Shown: positions 63,720-64,000 of the stretch, one piece after another
How the letters are laid out: each line of letters starts with the position of its first letter
Numbering within the stretch: position 1 is the stretch's first letter
NCBI GenBank assembly: GCA_009746045.1
Contig: RPFO01000392.1
Coordinates: 1,910,245 to 1,974,244, forward strand
Direction: 5' to 3'
Origin: Mesostigma viride
Lineage: Eukaryota; Streptophyta; Mesostigmatophyceae; Mesostigmatales; Mesostigmataceae
Length of the DNA: 64,000 nucleotides
Program-made: the position numbers and the translations under genes
The notes under the pieces: model-generated
The model's input: the letters and a program-made list of their open reading frames with translations, nothing else
What the model was told of the DNA's origin: nothing
The model's database searches: none

Positions 63720-64000
63720 CCGATGGATCGCAAATAACCCCGAGTGCGGAAAAAATCGGCTTGCAGGCGACCTCTCCACCCTCGCCGGAGCCACCGCACC
63801 ATGAGGAAACTCCCGCGCGAGCTGGAGGAGGGCGGTACTGGACCTTCGACGAGGCCGTCGCCGCAGCGGAAGCGCGACCAGAGCAGCACGAGCGTGGCAG
63901 GCCATCGAAGGAGCGCGGGGCGACTCGCAAGACCGCTTTGGGATACATTGGCAGGATGCGGGTCCTGCTCGACAAACTGGGGTGCTCGCAGTACGAGTCC
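63586..64000 (+). CDS. viral ORF truncated by window end, possible recombinase start
   Basis: A frame from the ATG at 63586 reads MTVTVEERREQWRRAQAKRR and WNPSDRWIANNPECG, and stops near 63802. The neighbouring frame continues without stops to the window end as GRYWTFDEAVAAAEARP and TALGYIGRMRVLLDKLG. The last stretch resembles the start of a core-binding domain in tyrosine recombinases, which some Polinton-like viruses carry, but the sequence ends too soon to decide. Confidence 0.35.

Larger units (their letters stand above)
52200..64000. mobile_element. integrated Polinton-like virus (partial; continues past window)
   Basis: A dense block of intron-free genes with gaps of a few to about 50 bp for most neighbours, divergent at 61.77 kb, unlike the intron-rich host genes. 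It encodes a double-jelly-roll-type major capsid protein, an FtsK/A32-type packaging ATPase and fibre-like proteins. This core is known for Polinton-like viruses and virophages (Preplasmiviricota), many of which are integrated in green algal genomes. No terminal inverted repeat, polymerase, protease or integrase is seen; the left end is probably between 52.03 and 52.24 kb and the right end is beyond 64 kb. Confidence 0.8.

Overview
The window looks like a piece of a repeat-rich green algal (chlorophyte or prasinophyte) nuclear genome carrying an integrated DNA virus. The evidence is two intron-rich cellular genes with plant-lineage relatives (a TSG101/VPS23 ESCRT-I subunit and an ATXR4-type SET-domain protein), a TGTAA motif just after the stop of one of them (the usual chlorophyte polyadenylation signal), heavy transposon nesting, and a Polinton-like virus of the kind known from green algae. 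The species cannot be named from the sequence alone.

Layout. (1) 1-29.5 kb is a stack of nested transposons. The oldest layer is a minus-strand Ty3/gypsy chromovirus running from about 28.6 kb (5' end) down to 10.84 kb (3' end), with a small RNase H1-type hybrid-binding ORF, gag, protease, RT-RNase H, an integrase with a chromodomain, and extra ORFs at the envelope position. It is cut by a CACTA element with TT target duplication (18784-24048), by a truncated second CACTA element (16232-18760), and by a 1.7-kb piggyBac-like element at a TTAA (14300-16004). A third CACTA copy (before 1 to 10842) is itself interrupted by another piggyBac-like copy (1-1484) and by a 7.49-kb element (2899-10389) with 25-bp terminal inverted repeats and an AGT duplication. 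That 7.49-kb element contains almost only satellites, microsatellites and a 490-bp palindrome. The corresponding empty site for each of these last two insertions is preserved in the CACTA copy at 18784-24048, so the insertion events can be read directly.

(2) 29.5-31.5 kb holds a 784-bp GATG microsatellite and repeat fragments. (3) 31.5-37.4 kb (minus strand) is a nine-exon VPS23/ELC-like gene, modelled with consistent splice phases (545 codons). (4) 39.2-46.9 kb (plus strand) is an ATXR4-like SET-domain gene, eight exons recognised and 5' end not found. The two genes are divergently arranged. (5) 47-52 kb has repeat fragments, a decayed LINE ORF1, a telomere-like stretch and a 110-bp minisatellite of hairpin units.

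(6) 52.2 kb to the window end is a compact viral gene block: a minus-strand cluster (52.2-61.76 kb) with major capsid protein, a candidate minor capsid or other virion protein, small basic proteins, a C2H2 zinc-finger protein, an Ig-like/LamG surface protein and an intact 1052-residue fibre-like protein. It diverges at 61.77 kb from a plus-strand cluster with a coiled-coil protein, the A32/FtsK-type packaging ATPase, an AT-hook protein and an ORF running off the end. No DNA polymerase, protease or integrase is visible; they may lie beyond 64 kb. Several viral and retroelement ORFs carry single-base frameshifts, some at homopolymers, so decay and sequencing indels cannot be separated from this sequence alone.
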